In this document: piece after piece, positions 1 to 8,709 of the stretch
Layout of the letters: every line of letters starts with the position of its first letter
How positions within the stretch are numbered: position 1 is the stretch's first letter
From: Pseudomonas alkylphenolica
Lineage (GTDB): Bacteria; Pseudomonadota; Gammaproteobacteria; Pseudomonadales; Pseudomonadaceae
Assembly (NCBI RefSeq): GCF_016009175.1
Contig: NZ_JADUCM010000022.1
Coordinates: forward strand, 1 to 64,000
Reading direction: 5' to 3'
Length of the DNA: 64,000 nucleotides
Program-made: the position numbers and the translations under genes
Notes under the pieces: model-generated
Seen by the model: the letters and a program-made list of their open reading frames with translations, nothing else
Told to the model about the DNA's origin: nothing
Databases searched by the model: none

Positions 1-150
1 GGGCGTGTGTCGGGGGGGCCCCCCCCCGCGGGCCGGCGCGGCCGCGGCGGGTTTGCGGTGGGCCCCCCCCCGGCGTGTTTCTTTTTTTTTTCGGGCCGGG
101 CCGCGGGGCGGGGCGCGCCCCCCCCCCCGGGGCTCGGGGCAGGGCGTATG
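1..150. other. Homopolymer-rich low-complexity segment, probable contig-end artefact
   Basis: This stretch is almost wholly G and C, with runs of about seven G, nine C, ten T and twelve C. It is unlike the rest of the window, which reads as ordinary coding DNA. It ends where the stop codon of the thioesterase gene begins. No gene is credible here. It most likely represents low-quality read ends at a contig boundary, though a hard-to-sequence GC tract cannot be excluded. Confidence 0.6.
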
Positions 151-152
151 TG

Positions 153-599
153 TCAGGTCGGGGACACTGTCTGGAGTGTTTCCAGCGCATCGTGCAAGGC
201 CGGCGGCAGCGGCACGGGCCTGCGGCTGACACGGTCGACGTACACATGCACGAAGTAGCCCTGGGCCGACGCCGTGGTGCTGTCGTTGGCAAACAGGCCC
301 ACCTCGTAGCGCACACTGGACGTGCCGATGTGCGCTACGCGAAGGCCGGCGCGCACCAGGTCAGGGAAGGCGATCGACGAGAAATAGCTGCAGTGGGTGT
401 CGACCACCAGGCCGATGGTCGGGCAGCCTTCGAAGTCCAGCAGGTTCTGCTCCAGCAGCCAGCCGTTGACCACGGTGTCGAACCAGCTGTAGTAGATGAC
501 GTTGTTGACGTGGCCGTAGACGTCGTTGTCCATCCAGCGTGTGGTGATCTCGCGCTGGTAGGGATAGCTGCTACGGTGTTGCGGTACGGGTTTGCTCAT
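153..599 (-). CDS. 4-hydroxybenzoyl-CoA-type hotdog acyl-CoA thioesterase
   Basis: The product is about 148 residues, the usual length of YbgC/4HBT-type hotdog thioesterases that hydrolyse acyl-CoA to free acid and CoA in the cytoplasm. The N-terminal part carries the family motif DNDVYGHVNN, whose first Asp is the expected catalytic acid, followed by an aromatic-rich helix. I chose the ATG at 599 because it starts MSKPVPQ just ahead of the conserved domain; a longer open frame runs back into the neighbouring gene but has no family similarity. The gene lies 4 bases downstream of the HisD-family dehydrogenase and is probably co-transcribed with it, so the pair may process the same metabolite. 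The substrate is unknown. Confidence 0.85.
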   Translation of the reverse strand: MSKPVPQHRSSYPYQREITTRWMDNDVYGHVNNVIYYSWFDTVVNGWLLEQNLLDFEGCPTIGLVVDTHCSYFSSIAFPDLVRAGLRVAHIGTSSVRYEVGLFANDSTTASAQGYFVHVYVDRVSRRPVPLPPALHDALETLQTVSPT

Positions 600-603
600 G
601 GCT

Positions 604-1890
604 TCAGGCTTCCTGGTGTTGCAGGCGACGCACGCGGATATCCGCCTGCTCTTTGTGCCCGGACATATGCTCATAGCTGCACAGCCGTGAACAGTACTGG
701 CCGATCATCACGCTGGCGGCGTCGGTCAGCACGCGCTGGTAGGTATGGGTCTTGATGAACTTGCCCACCCACAGGCCACCGGTGTAGCGCCCGGCGCCCA
801 TGGTCGGCAAGGTGTGGTTGGTGCCGATGACCTTGTCGCCGTAGCTGACATTGGTGCGGTGGCCGAGGAACAGCGCGCCGTAGCGGGTCATGCGCGCGTG
901 GTACCAGTCCGGGTCGCGGGTCATCACCTGCACATGCTCGGAGCACAGGCGCTCAGCGACCTCCAGGGCTTCTTCGTCGGTGTCGCACAGGTAGATTTCA
1001 CCGAAGTCACGCCAGGCGACGCTGGCGATCGGCGCGGTGTCCAGGCGTGCGAGCACCTGCTCGATGGCCGCGGGCAACTGCTCGGCGATGGTTTTGCTGG
1101 TGGTCACGCAATAGGCCGGGGAGGTGGGGCCGTGCTCGGCCTGGCCGAGCAGGTCGACGGCCACCAGTTCGGCGTCCACCGTATCGTCACAGATCACCAT
1201 GGTTTCCGTGGGGCCGGCAAACAGGTCGATGCCGACACGGCCATAGAGCTGGCGTTTGGCTTCGGCAACATAGGCGTTGCCAGGCCCGACGATCATGTCG
1301 ACCGCGGCGATGCTCTGGGTGCCGAGGGCCATCGCCGCTACTGCCTGCACGCCGCCCAGGCAATAGATTTCGTCGGCACCGGCCAGGTGCATGGCAGCAA
1401 CGATTTCCGGGCAAGGGCGGCCTTCGAACGGCGGCGCGCAGGCAATCACCCGTTTTACCCCGGCAACCTTGGCGGTGAGCACGCTCATGTGCGCGCTGGC
1501 GATCAGCGGGTACTTGCCGCCAGGAATGTAGCAACCCACCGAATTGACCGGGATGTTACGGTGGCCGAGCACGACACCGGGCAGTGTTTCGACTTCAACG
1601 TCATGCATCGAGTCTTTCTGTACCTGGGCGAAACGACGGATCTGTGCCTGGGCAAAGTGGATGTCGTCGAGGGTCTGGCGCGGCAGGCTGGCGATGCAGG
1701 CATCGATTTGTGCCTGGCTCAAGCGCATGGATTGCGGCGTCCAGTTGTCGAACTTCTCTGAATATTCGCGAACCGCAACATCGCCGCGTTGCTCGATGTC
1801 GGCAAGGATGGTTTCGACAGTGGCGCGTACCTGGGCCAGGTTGCTGGCTTTGGTGTGGGGCGGTTGACCCTGCTTGAGGTGTTGGATCAC
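604..1890 (-). CDS. HisD-family NAD-dependent alcohol dehydrogenase (sulfopropanediol/histidinol dehydrogenase-like)
   Basis: This 428-residue protein belongs to the zinc-dependent histidinol dehydrogenase family, which oxidises an alcohol through an aldehyde to a carboxylate with NAD. Family marks seen are the Zn-ligand region GQAEHGP near residue 255, the catalytic pair in CSEHVQ, the NHTLPTMG segment and a C-terminal EHMSGHK. The start is a GTG at 1890 preceded by AAAGGAGA. A role in histidine synthesis is unlikely, because the neighbours are an MFS permease, a thioesterase and a LacI regulator rather than his genes. HisD relatives in catabolism include HpsN, which oxidises dihydroxypropanesulfonate; the same class of job (oxidation of an imported polar alcohol) is my inference. 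The exact substrate cannot be read from sequence. Confidence 0.8.
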   Translation of the reverse strand: MIQHLKQGQPPHTKASNLAQVRATVETILADIEQRGDVAVREYSEKFDNWTPQSMRLSQAQIDACIASLPRQTLDDIHFAQAQIRRFAQVQKDSMHDVEVETLPGVVLGHRNIPVNSVGCYIPGGKYPLIASAHMSVLTAKVAGVKRVIACAPPFEGRPCPEIVAAMHLAGADEIYCLGGVQAVAAMALGTQSIAAVDMIVGPGNAYVAEAKRQLYGRVGIDLFAGPTETMVICDDTVDAELVAVDLLGQAEHGPTSPAYCVTTSKTIAEQLPAAIEQVLARLDTAPIASVAWRDFGEIYLCDTDEEALEVAERLCSEHVQVMTRDPDWYHARMTRYGALFLGHRTNVSYGDKVIGTNHTLPTMGAGRYTGGLWVGKFIKTHTYQRVLTDAASVMIGQYCSRLCSYEHMSGHKEQADIRVRRLQHQEA

Positions 1891-1924
1891 GGTAAGTCTC
1901 CTTTGAATGTGAGAAATGGCCGCC

Positions 1925-3229
1925 TCAGGCGGATTGGTAGGCCGGAACCGGCGGTCGGGCGACCCGCAGTACAATGACGCTGGCGAGGAGGTACAGGCTC
2001 ATCACCAGGTACAGGCTGTAGGTGGTCCCGCCGCTTGCGGTATTGAGCGCACTGGTGAGCGAAGGAATGACCGCCCCCCCCAGATTGCCGATACTGCTGA
2101 CCAGGGCGATGCCCACGGCGACCGAAGGGCGCGGCAGGTATTCCGAGACCAGGGCGAAGAACACCGGGGGAACCGAAGCGATGCCCAGCATGGCCAGGCA
2201 CAGGCCAAGCAGCGAAGCACCCAGTTGTCCTTGGGCCAGCACCATGATTGCCAGGCCGCAGACGGTCATCAGCGCGCCGCTGGAGAAATGCCAGCGGCGC
2301 TCGCGGTGGCGGTCTGAGCTGCGGCTGAGCAACAGCACCCCGGCTATCGCGCACAGCTGCGGCAAGGTGGCGTAGATACCTATGTCCAGGAGGTCGGAGA
2401 CCCCCCAACCGCGAATCAGGGTAGGTGTCCAGAAGGCCATAGCGTAGGTGCCGGCCACCATGAGGATGTACACCACCGACAGCGCCCAGAACTTCGTATC
2501 CCCGAAAAGATCGCGCACTGAGCCGTGGCGGGCCTTGAGCGCCGAACGTTGCTCGGCATCCAGTTGCTGGCGCAGGCGGGCTTTTTCTTCAGCACTCAGC
2601 CATGTGGCCTGCTCAGGGCTGTCGACAAGCACGCGCCAGGCCACCAGACCGAGAAGGGGGGCGGGCAGCCCTTGTACCAGAAACAGCCACTGCCAACCGT
2701 GCCATCCATTGAAACCGTCGAGGAATTTCATGATCGCACCCGATAACGGGCCGGCAATCAGGCTGGCAAGAATGGCCCCGAGCAGAAACACCGCGATCAT
2801 TCCCGCGCGCCGCGCAGGCGGATACCAGAATGTCAGGTAGAGCAGTGCCCCGGGCGCGAAGCCGGCCTCGAAGGCACCAAGCAGAAAACGCAATACGTAG
2901 AACTGAGTAGGTGTCTGTACAAACATCATTGCCATGGCGACCACGCCCCAGCAGACCATGATGCGCAGCAGGGTCTTGCGCACACCGATCTTTTCCAGCA
3001 TCAGATTGCTGGGTACCTCGAACAGCAGATAACCGATGAAGAAGATCCCCGCGCCCAGCGCATACACAGCGTCGCTGAATGCCAACGTCTCTTTCATTTG
3101 CAACTGCGCATAACCGACGTTGATACGGTCAAGAAAGGCCACGACATAGGCGGCCATCAGCAGCGGCATGATGCGCCAGCTGATTTTTCGATACAGCCTG
3201 CGGTCTTCCGGAGTCTCGGTGAGGGTCAT
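1925..3229 (-). CDS. MFS permease, anion:cation symporter (ACS) type
   Basis: The 434-residue product is a 12-helix inner-membrane secondary transporter. Near the N-terminus it has the ACS-family signature around FLDRINVGYAQL, and it shows the usual central hydrophilic loop between helices 6 and 7. ACS permeases import organic anions such as tartrate, glucarate or phthalate with protons. The ATG at 3229 follows AGGAGACAGGC. The gene ends 34 bases before the HisD-family dehydrogenase and starts 47 bases after the LacI gene, so regulator, permease and enzymes look like one transcription unit. It probably imports the substrate of the dehydrogenase. A second ACS permease is encoded at 7166. Confidence 0.88.
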   Translation of the reverse strand: MTLTETPEDRRLYRKISWRIMPLLMAAYVVAFLDRINVGYAQLQMKETLAFSDAVYALGAGIFFIGYLLFEVPSNLMLEKIGVRKTLLRIMVCWGVVAMAMMFVQTPTQFYVLRFLLGAFEAGFAPGALLYLTFWYPPARRAGMIAVFLLGAILASLIAGPLSGAIMKFLDGFNGWHGWQWLFLVQGLPAPLLGLVAWRVLVDSPEQATWLSAEEKARLRQQLDAEQRSALKARHGSVRDLFGDTKFWALSVVYILMVAGTYAMAFWTPTLIRGWGVSDLLDIGIYATLPQLCAIAGVLLLSRSSDRHRERRWHFSSGALMTVCGLAIMVLAQGQLGASLLGLCLAMLGIASVPPVFFALVSEYLPRPSVAVGIALVSSIGNLGGAVIPSLTSALNTASGGTTYSLYLVMSLYLLASVIVLRVARPPVPAYQSA

Positions 3230-3276
3230 GCCTGTCTCCTGATGGTTTTTGTTGTTATTGGCTTGGTCGAGCGTCG

Positions 3277-4284
3277 CTAAGCGGTGGTGCGAAGCATCAG
3301 ATGGCCCGGTATTTCGTACAGCGCAGCCGTGGTGCCGGCAGGGCGGCCTTCGCCGAGCAAGCGGATGGCACACGCAATCATCTGCTCGACCGGTTGGTGC
3401 ACCGTGCTCAGGGCATGTTCTGCGTAGGCAGCGGCGCGGATGTCATCGAAACCGATGACGGCGACATCGTCGGGCACCCGCAGGGTGGTGTTCATGCGCA
3501 AATGGCTGAGTACCCCCAGGGCCATGACGTCGTTGGCGCAAAACACGGCGTCGATGACCGGCTGCCCGGGGCTGAACAGGCGGGAGGCTGCAGCGCGTCC
3601 GCCTTCATAGGTGTATCCGCCGTGCAGGTGTGCAACCACACGTTGGCCGTGCGCTGCCAGGCCCAGTTCGAAACCGAGCAGACGATCTGTGGTAGTGGAG
3701 ACGTCCGGATCGCCGGCGATAAAGGCGCAGGCCTGGCGGTTTTGTCCCACCAGGTATTCTGCAACCTCGGTGGCCATGCGCTGGTTGTCACAACACACCG
3801 ACCAGACGCTCGGGTCTTCGACGCGGCGGTTGAGAAACACCACGGCAACCCCCTGGCGGGCGCACAGGTCGGACATGTGCGAAGAGAGCTTTGCGGCAGT
3901 GACCACAATGCCATCGACCTGATACTGCAATAGTTGCGGCATCAGTGCGTCGGCATCGCCTCCGGGGGGAACTACGAACAGCAGCAGTTGCCGGCCTGAC
4001 TCGCGCAGTTGCAGGGAGAACGCTTCAAGCACCGCCGGGTAGAACGGATTACTCATGTCGCCCATCACCAGGGCAACAATGCCGGTGCGCCGCCGGTTCA
4101 GCGACCTGGCGATGGCATTGGGTCGATAGCCCAGTTCTTCGGCCATGGCGAGGATACGTGCGCGCACGGTGGCGGAAATGCGCGACTGGGCATCGAAGGC
4201 ACGGGTGACGGTCGAGGTGGCGACCCCCAGCCGTTGGGCGATGTCCCGAGCGGTGATCCTCCCGCTACTGCAGGCGCGCGTCAT
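3277..4284 (-). CDS. LacI-family transcriptional regulator
   Basis: The 335-residue protein has an N-terminal LacI helix-turn-helix (ITARDIAQRLGVATSTVTRA, about residues 10-29) with a hinge helix, followed by a periplasmic-binding-protein-like effector domain that includes the family segment MGDMSNPFYPAVLEAF. Such proteins bind palindromic operators and release them, or bind more tightly, in response to a small molecule. The ATG at 4284 has GGAGGAA upstream. It heads the minus-strand unit (permease, HisD-like enzyme, thioesterase) and faces the plus-strand MBL-etfBA unit across 239 bases, so it may control one or both. The effector is unknown. Confidence 0.9.
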   Translation of the reverse strand: MTRACSSGRITARDIAQRLGVATSTVTRAFDAQSRISATVRARILAMAEELGYRPNAIARSLNRRRTGIVALVMGDMSNPFYPAVLEAFSLQLRESGRQLLLFVVPPGGDADALMPQLLQYQVDGIVVTAAKLSSHMSDLCARQGVAVVFLNRRVEDPSVWSVCCDNQRMATEVAEYLVGQNRQACAFIAGDPDVSTTTDRLLGFELGLAAHGQRVVAHLHGGYTYEGGRAAASRLFSPGQPVIDAVFCANDVMALGVLSHLRMNTTLRVPDDVAVIGFDDIRAAAYAEHALSTVHQPVEQMIACAIRLLGEGRPAGTTAALYEIPGHLMLRTTA

Positions 4285-4356
4285 GGCAGTTCCTCCGATG
4301 GCAGTGCAATCGTGTGCACAAGTGGCGCCAATGCTATTCGTACAGCCCAAGAGAAA

Positions 4357-4376
4357 CCCCTCCCCAATGGAGGGGG
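4357..4376. repeat. C-run/G-run intergenic hairpin, copy 1
   Basis: A perfect 7-bp stem CCCCTCC/GGAGGGG with a 5-base loop lies in the divergent region between the LacI gene and the MBL-fold gene. It is one of at least six similar elements found only between genes in this window. No T-run follows, so it is not a standard terminator. Confidence 0.6.
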
Positions 4377-4523
4377 CACTGCAAAACGATCGCCCACCCC
4401 TTGCCGAAAATGTGCACACCACCCGTCACGGGAGGGGTGCCGCCGACCGTCTTTTGCATATGCTGGCCTTTCTCAGTGCGCTCAACAGCACAGGGCACAA
4501 ATGGGTTCAGCGAGGTAAATGGG

Positions 4524-5387
4524 GTGTATCGCAAGTTATTTTCAGTGACCGGCAAAGCACGCAAGCTCGACGGCGGCACATTGTTCGGCACGACACCGCG
4601 GCGCATCTGGAGCGAATGGTTGAGCCCGGACAACGACAATCAGGTCGAGCTGGCATCGCGCGTACTGCTGGTGCAACAGAACGGCCAGAACATACTGGTC
4701 ATGGCCGGTAGCGATGCTTTATTGGCCCCCCTGGCGCCAACCTGCCGCTGTCAGCGCCCGGCCCCTGGCCTGCTCGACAGCCTGGCGCGTCTTGGCTTGG
4801 CAGAAGGGGACATACACGCCGTGGTGCTCACCCACCTGCATGCGATGCTCACGCCGGAGGTGCGCCGAGCCGTCAACGCAGGTGATGCACCGCGCTTGCT
4901 CTTCCCGGCAGCCCGCTATCTGGTCGGCCGTCAGCACTGGGTACGGGCCAGCCATCCCCACCCGCGAGACCGGGCATTGTTCGTGGCGCCGATCATCAGT
5001 CAACTGCAAAGCAGTGGCCGTTTGCAGGTACTCGACGAGCACGCCAGCGAGGTACTGGGTGAAGGCTGGCGCTTGCATGTCAGCGACGGCTACACCCCGG
5101 GACAGCTATTGCCGGAAATCGAGATGCCCGGTGGCCCGCTGATTTTTGCCGGTGACCTGGTGCCCGCCATGCAATGGCTCGCCCTCGACCTGACCACCGC
5201 CTTTGACCGGAATCCGGAATGCCTGATCGATGAAAAAGAGCACCTGCTCGACCACCTGGTCGCCAGCGGTGGCAGGCTGTTCCTGGCCCGTGATCCTGAG
5301 GTTGCGCTCATCAAGGTCTGTCGCAACCGGCAATCGCGTTATCAACCCTACGACCACCATGCCGTACTGCATCGGCTGGACAGTTGA
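4524..5387 (+). CDS. Metallo-beta-lactamase-fold protein with degenerate metal-binding motifs
   Basis: The 287-residue product has the overall plan of a metallo-beta-lactamase-fold hydrolase, including a typical opening (LFSVTGKARKLDGG) and the lead-in LLDSLARLGLAEGDIHAVVLTHLH. However, the core HxHxDH motif reads HLHAML, so the Asp and third His are missing, and the usual second metal motif GHTPG reads GYTPGQ. An Asp in FAGDL and a His pair in YDHHAV remain. It may therefore be non-hydrolytic, or bind one metal only. The start is uncertain: I favour the GTG at 4524 after AGCGAGG, because sequence upstream lacks family character. It ends 26 bases before etfB and is probably in the same operon. 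Confidence 0.65.
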   Translation: MYRKLFSVTGKARKLDGGTLFGTTPRRIWSEWLSPDNDNQVELASRVLLVQQNGQNILVMAGSDALLAPLAPTCRCQRPAPGLLDSLARLGLAEGDIHAVVLTHLHAMLTPEVRRAVNAGDAPRLLFPAARYLVGRQHWVRASHPHPRDRALFVAPIISQLQSSGRLQVLDEHASEVLGEGWRLHVSDGYTPGQLLPEIEMPGGPLIFAGDLVPAMQWLALDLTTAFDRNPECLIDEKEHLLDHLVASGGRLFLARDPEVALIKVCRNRQSRYQPYDHHAVLHRLDS

Positions 5388-5413
5388 ATCAACCCGCTCA
5401 ACAGGAGTGCTGT

Positions 5414-6163
5414 ATGAAAGTAATGGCTGCGGTAAAGCGCGTGGTCGACTACAACGTCAAGGTTCGCGTCAAGGCGGACGGCACGGGCGTCGATCTTGCC
5501 AACGTAAAAATGGCGCTGAACCCCTTCTGCGAAATAGCCGTGGAAGAGGCTGTGCGCCTCAAGGAACAAGGCATAGCCACTGAAGTAGTGGTGGTGACCG
5601 TCGGTCCGGCCAGCGCCCAGGAACAACTGCGTACTGCGCTGGCACTGGGTGCAGACCGTGCCGTTCTGGTCGAGTCTGCCGACGAGCTCGGCTCGCTTGC
5701 CGTGGCCAAGCTGCTCAAGGCTGTTGTCGACAAGGAACAGCCACAGCTGGTGATCCTTGGCAAACAGGCCATCGACAGCGACAACAACCAGACTGGCCAG
5801 ATGTTGGCTGCGCTCACCGGCTTCGCCCAGGGCACCTTCGCCTCCAGGGTTGAAGTGGCTGGCGACAAGGTCAATGTCACCCGTGAAATCGATGGCGGCC
5901 TGCAGACTGTAGCGCTGAACCTGCCAGCGATCGTCACCACCGACCTGCGTCTGAACGAGCCACGCTATGCGTCGCTACCGAACATCATGAAGGCCAAGAA
6001 AAAGCCGCTGGAAACGGTTGCTCCAGACGCGCTGGGCGTTTCCACCGCCTCCACCAGCATGACCCTGAAAGTCGAAGCACCAGCTGCTCGCAGCGCGGGT
6101 ATCAAGGTCAAGTCGGTTGCTGAACTGGTCGAGAAACTGAAGAACGAGGCGAAGGTAATCTGA
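5414..6163 (+). CDS. etfB: Electron transfer flavoprotein beta subunit
   Basis: The 249-residue protein matches EtfB in length and sequence, starting MKVMAAVKRVVDYNVKVRVK and carrying the family signature near residues 120-135 (GKQAIDSDNNQTGQM). EtfB binds AMP and, with EtfA, accepts electrons from acyl-CoA dehydrogenases and passes them to ETF:ubiquinone oxidoreductase at the membrane. The ATG at 5414 follows AGGAGTGCTGT. Its stop overlaps the start of etfA. With at least six acyl-CoA dehydrogenases in the window, a dedicated ETF fits the catabolic load. Confidence 0.96.
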   Translation: MKVMAAVKRVVDYNVKVRVKADGTGVDLANVKMALNPFCEIAVEEAVRLKEQGIATEVVVVTVGPASAQEQLRTALALGADRAVLVESADELGSLAVAKLLKAVVDKEQPQLVILGKQAIDSDNNQTGQMLAALTGFAQGTFASRVEVAGDKVNVTREIDGGLQTVALNLPAIVTTDLRLNEPRYASLPNIMKAKKKPLETVAPDALGVSTASTSMTLKVEAPAARSAGIKVKSVAELVEKLKNEAKVI

Positions 6164-7104
6164 TGACTATCCTGGTAATTGCGGAACACACTCATGCAGC
6201 GCTTGGCGGCTCGACCCTGAACACGGTTGCCGCCGCACAGCAGATTGGCGGTGAGATTCATGTGCTGGTGGCGGGCCTGGGTGTCGAAGGCGCTGTGGCA
6301 GCAGCGCGAGGCGTCGATGGTGTCGCCAAGGTGCTGGTGGCTGACAATGCGGCGTATGCCCACCAGTTGCCGGAAAACCTCGCTGCATTGGTTACCGGCC
6401 TGGTGATCGACCAGACGGTGATCTACAGCCACGTCCTGGCGCCTGCCACAGCCAACGGCAAGAATCTGTTGCCACGGGTGGCGGCGGCGCTGGATGTCGA
6501 CCAGATCTCCGAAATCATCTCGGTTGAGTCGCCAGACACCTTCAAGCGTCCGATCTATGCCGGCAACGCCATTGCTACCGTGCAATCGAATGCCGCAATC
6601 AAGGTTATCACCGTCCGTGCCACCGGCTTCGACGCCGTTGCCGCTGTGGGCGGGGCGGCTACCGTCGAGTCTCTCGGTTCGGTCTATAACGCAGGCCTCT
6701 CGGTGTTCGTTGGCGAAACTCTGGCCACCTCGGACCGTCCGGAGCTGACGGCGGCCAGCGTCGTTGTTGCCGGCGGTCGCGGCATGCAGAACGGTGACAA
6801 CTTCAAGCACCTGTACAGCCTTGCCGACAAGCTGGGTGCTGGCGTCGGTGCATCGCGGGCAGCGGTCGACGCGGGTTTCGTCGCCAACGACATGCAGGTT
6901 GGCCAGACCGGCAAGATTGTTGCTCCGCAGCTCTACATCGCTGTAGGTATCTCCGGCGCAATCCAGCACCTGGCCGGGATGAAAGACTCGAAAGTGATCG
7001 TCGCGATCAACAAGGACGAAGAGGCGCCGATTTTCCAGGTCGCCGACTATGGCCTGGTCGCCGATCTTTTCGATGCCGTGCCGGAGTTGGAGCAGCACCT
7101 CTGA
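6163..7104 (+). CDS. etfA: Electron transfer flavoprotein alpha subunit
   Basis: This 313-residue protein is EtfA, which holds the FAD of the ETF heterodimer. The C-terminal FAD-binding domain shows the family signature region VGQTGKIVAPQLYIAVGISG near residues 244-264, and the segment VVAGGRGMQ lies near residue 203. The ATG overlaps the etfB stop codon (TGATG), giving translational coupling. A strong bidirectional terminator follows 16 bases after the stop codon, so this gene closes the MBL-etfBA unit. Confidence 0.96.
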   Translation: MTILVIAEHTHAALGGSTLNTVAAAQQIGGEIHVLVAGLGVEGAVAAARGVDGVAKVLVADNAAYAHQLPENLAALVTGLVIDQTVIYSHVLAPATANGKNLLPRVAAALDVDQISEIISVESPDTFKRPIYAGNAIATVQSNAAIKVITVRATGFDAVAAVGGAATVESLGSVYNAGLSVFVGETLATSDRPELTAASVVVAGGRGMQNGDNFKHLYSLADKLGAGVGASRAAVDAGFVANDMQVGQTGKIVAPQLYIAVGISGAIQHLAGMKDSKVIVAINKDEEAPIFQVADYGLVADLFDAVPELEQHL

Positions 7105-7120
7105 GACGTCCCAGGCAAAC

Positions 7121-7150
7121 AAAAAGCCCGCTCATCGAGCGGGCTTTTTG
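7121..7150. terminator. Bidirectional rho-independent terminator
   Basis: A perfect stem AAAAAGCCCGCT/AGCGGGCTTTTT with a 4-base loop sits between the convergent etfA and MFS permease genes. It has A-runs on the left and T-runs on the right, so it can end transcription from both sides. Confidence 0.93.
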
Positions 7151-7165
7151 TATGTTGTGAAAGAC

Positions 7166-8500
7166 TTACGGCTGGGCGTTACCGGCAGGTACCAGGCGTC
7201 CTGCCGGGATCGCGATCAGTAGCAGGAGCGTGCCCAGCACCAGCAGAACCGCGATCAGGTCAAAAGCCAGATATAAGCTGCCGGTGGTGGTTTTTACCGC
7301 GCCAACGGCCGTCTGGCTGAGAACTCCGGCAAGGTTGCCGAGGCTGCTGATGATGGCAATGCCGCCCGCTGCCCCGGATTTGCTCAATAACGCTGGCGGA
7401 ATGGTCCAGAATAACGGCATCGCCGCCAGGGCGCCCGCCGCCCCCAGGCTGGCCAGTGCCATCGACAGCAGCGCGTTGCCCGCGGCCAGGTCCAGCAGGC
7501 AGAAGCTGGCCGCAGCGGGCAGCATTGTCAGGCTCAGGTGCCAGCGGCGTTCCATGTAGCGGTCAGAGCTGCGACCGAGCAGGTACATGGCGCACAAGGC
7601 CGCCAGGAACGGCAGGCTGGTGGCCAGGCCAATGTGCTGCAGGTCTTCCAGGCCAAAACCCTGCACCAGTGTCGGCAGCCAGTAAGAAACGGTGTTGGAG
7701 GCGCTGTAGATGCAGAAACACACCAATCCCGCCACATACAACAGTGGATCGCGCAATGCCCCCAAGAACCCGCTGCTAGCCGCGCCGGACCCTGATTCAT
7801 GGGCTAGCGCCTGGTGGATCTGCTGTTTCTGTTCATCGTTCAGCCAGCGCGCCTGCTCAGGACGGTCGGTCAGCCAGAAGCGCCCGATCACTCCAAGCAG
7901 CACCGCCGGCAGGCCGGTCAGAACAAATAATGCCTGCCAGTCACGCAGACCCAGCCAGCCATGCAGGTGGGTCATGATGGTGCCCGACAAGGGGCCACAG
8001 ATCATCCCGGCAACCATGCCGGCCATGAAGAACGAGGCGGTGATACGCCCGCGTACAGCGGCAGGAAACCAGAAAGTAAGGTAAAGGATCAGGCCCGGGA
8101 AAAAGCCCGCTTCGGCGACGCCCAGCAGGAAACGCGCAACGATCAGTTGCGTAGGGTTGGTAACAAAGGCCGTGGCCACGGTGATCAGGCCCCAGAGGAT
8201 CATGATCCGCGTCAGCGTTGCACGTGCGCCGACGCGCTGCATGTACAGGTTGCTGGGTACTTCGAAGAGGATGTAACCCAGGTAGAAGACCCCGGCGCCG
8301 ATGCCGTAGGCTGCATCGCTGAGGAGAATGTCGTCGGCCATGCGCAGCTTGGCAAACGACAGGTTCAGGCGGTCGATGGCGTTGATGATAAAGGCCAGCA
8401 TCAAGTAGGGCAAAAGTCGCCAGATGACTTTGGAATAGGTGCGTTTCAGATCGGCTGAAACGCTAGATGTCGTGGGAAAGGAAGGGATGGCGTCGCTCAT
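7166..8500 (-). CDS. MFS permease, ACS type (second copy)
   Basis: The 444-residue, 12-helix transporter belongs to the same anion:cation symporter group as the permease at 1925. It has the N-terminal signature around IDRLNLSFAKL, a central loop rich in charged residues and a short C-terminal tail. The ATG at 8500 follows CCAGGAGCG. It lies 209 bases downstream of the iron-type alcohol dehydrogenase on the same strand, which suggests a separate promoter. It probably imports an organic anion; whether that is a chain fragment, a sulfate ester or an unrelated acid is not shown by the sequence. Confidence 0.87.
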   Translation of the reverse strand: MSDAIPSFPTTSSVSADLKRTYSKVIWRLLPYLMLAFIINAIDRLNLSFAKLRMADDILLSDAAYGIGAGVFYLGYILFEVPSNLYMQRVGARATLTRIMILWGLITVATAFVTNPTQLIVARFLLGVAEAGFFPGLILYLTFWFPAAVRGRITASFFMAGMVAGMICGPLSGTIMTHLHGWLGLRDWQALFVLTGLPAVLLGVIGRFWLTDRPEQARWLNDEQKQQIHQALAHESGSGAASSGFLGALRDPLLYVAGLVCFCIYSASNTVSYWLPTLVQGFGLEDLQHIGLATSLPFLAALCAMYLLGRSSDRYMERRWHLSLTMLPAAASFCLLDLAAGNALLSMALASLGAAGALAAMPLFWTIPPALLSKSGAAGGIAIISSLGNLAGVLSQTAVGAVKTTTGSLYLAFDLIAVLLVLGTLLLLIAIPAGRLVPAGNAQP

Positions 8501-8575
8501 GGAGGCGCTCCTGGGGTTGCCTGATTATTGTTGTTGTGGCGCCGCACGGGGCGGTTCAGGCGAGTATAAGGAGGA

Positions 8576-8589
8576 ATCACTCAGGTGAT
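8576..8589. promoter_or_regulatory. Small inverted repeat upstream of the second MFS permease
   Basis: The sequence ATCAC-TCAG-GTGAT lies about 75 bases upstream of the permease start in a relatively AT-rich part of a 209-base gap. It could be an operator. The evidence is only symmetry and position. Confidence 0.3.
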
Positions 8590-8709
8590 ACTCCGGATTA
8601 ATAAATGACTATAAGATACTGAAAAATAACAGGAAAACATATGTTTTTGCGGTCGCCCGTTGCCGGGCTCCGCGTTTATCTGCAGCCGAGGGGCGCGCGT
8701 GGCGTTCGA

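Noticed and set aside
604..1890. Histidine biosynthesis gene hisD
   Set aside because: No other his genes are near, and the gene is in a LacI-permease-thioesterase unit typical of catabolism.
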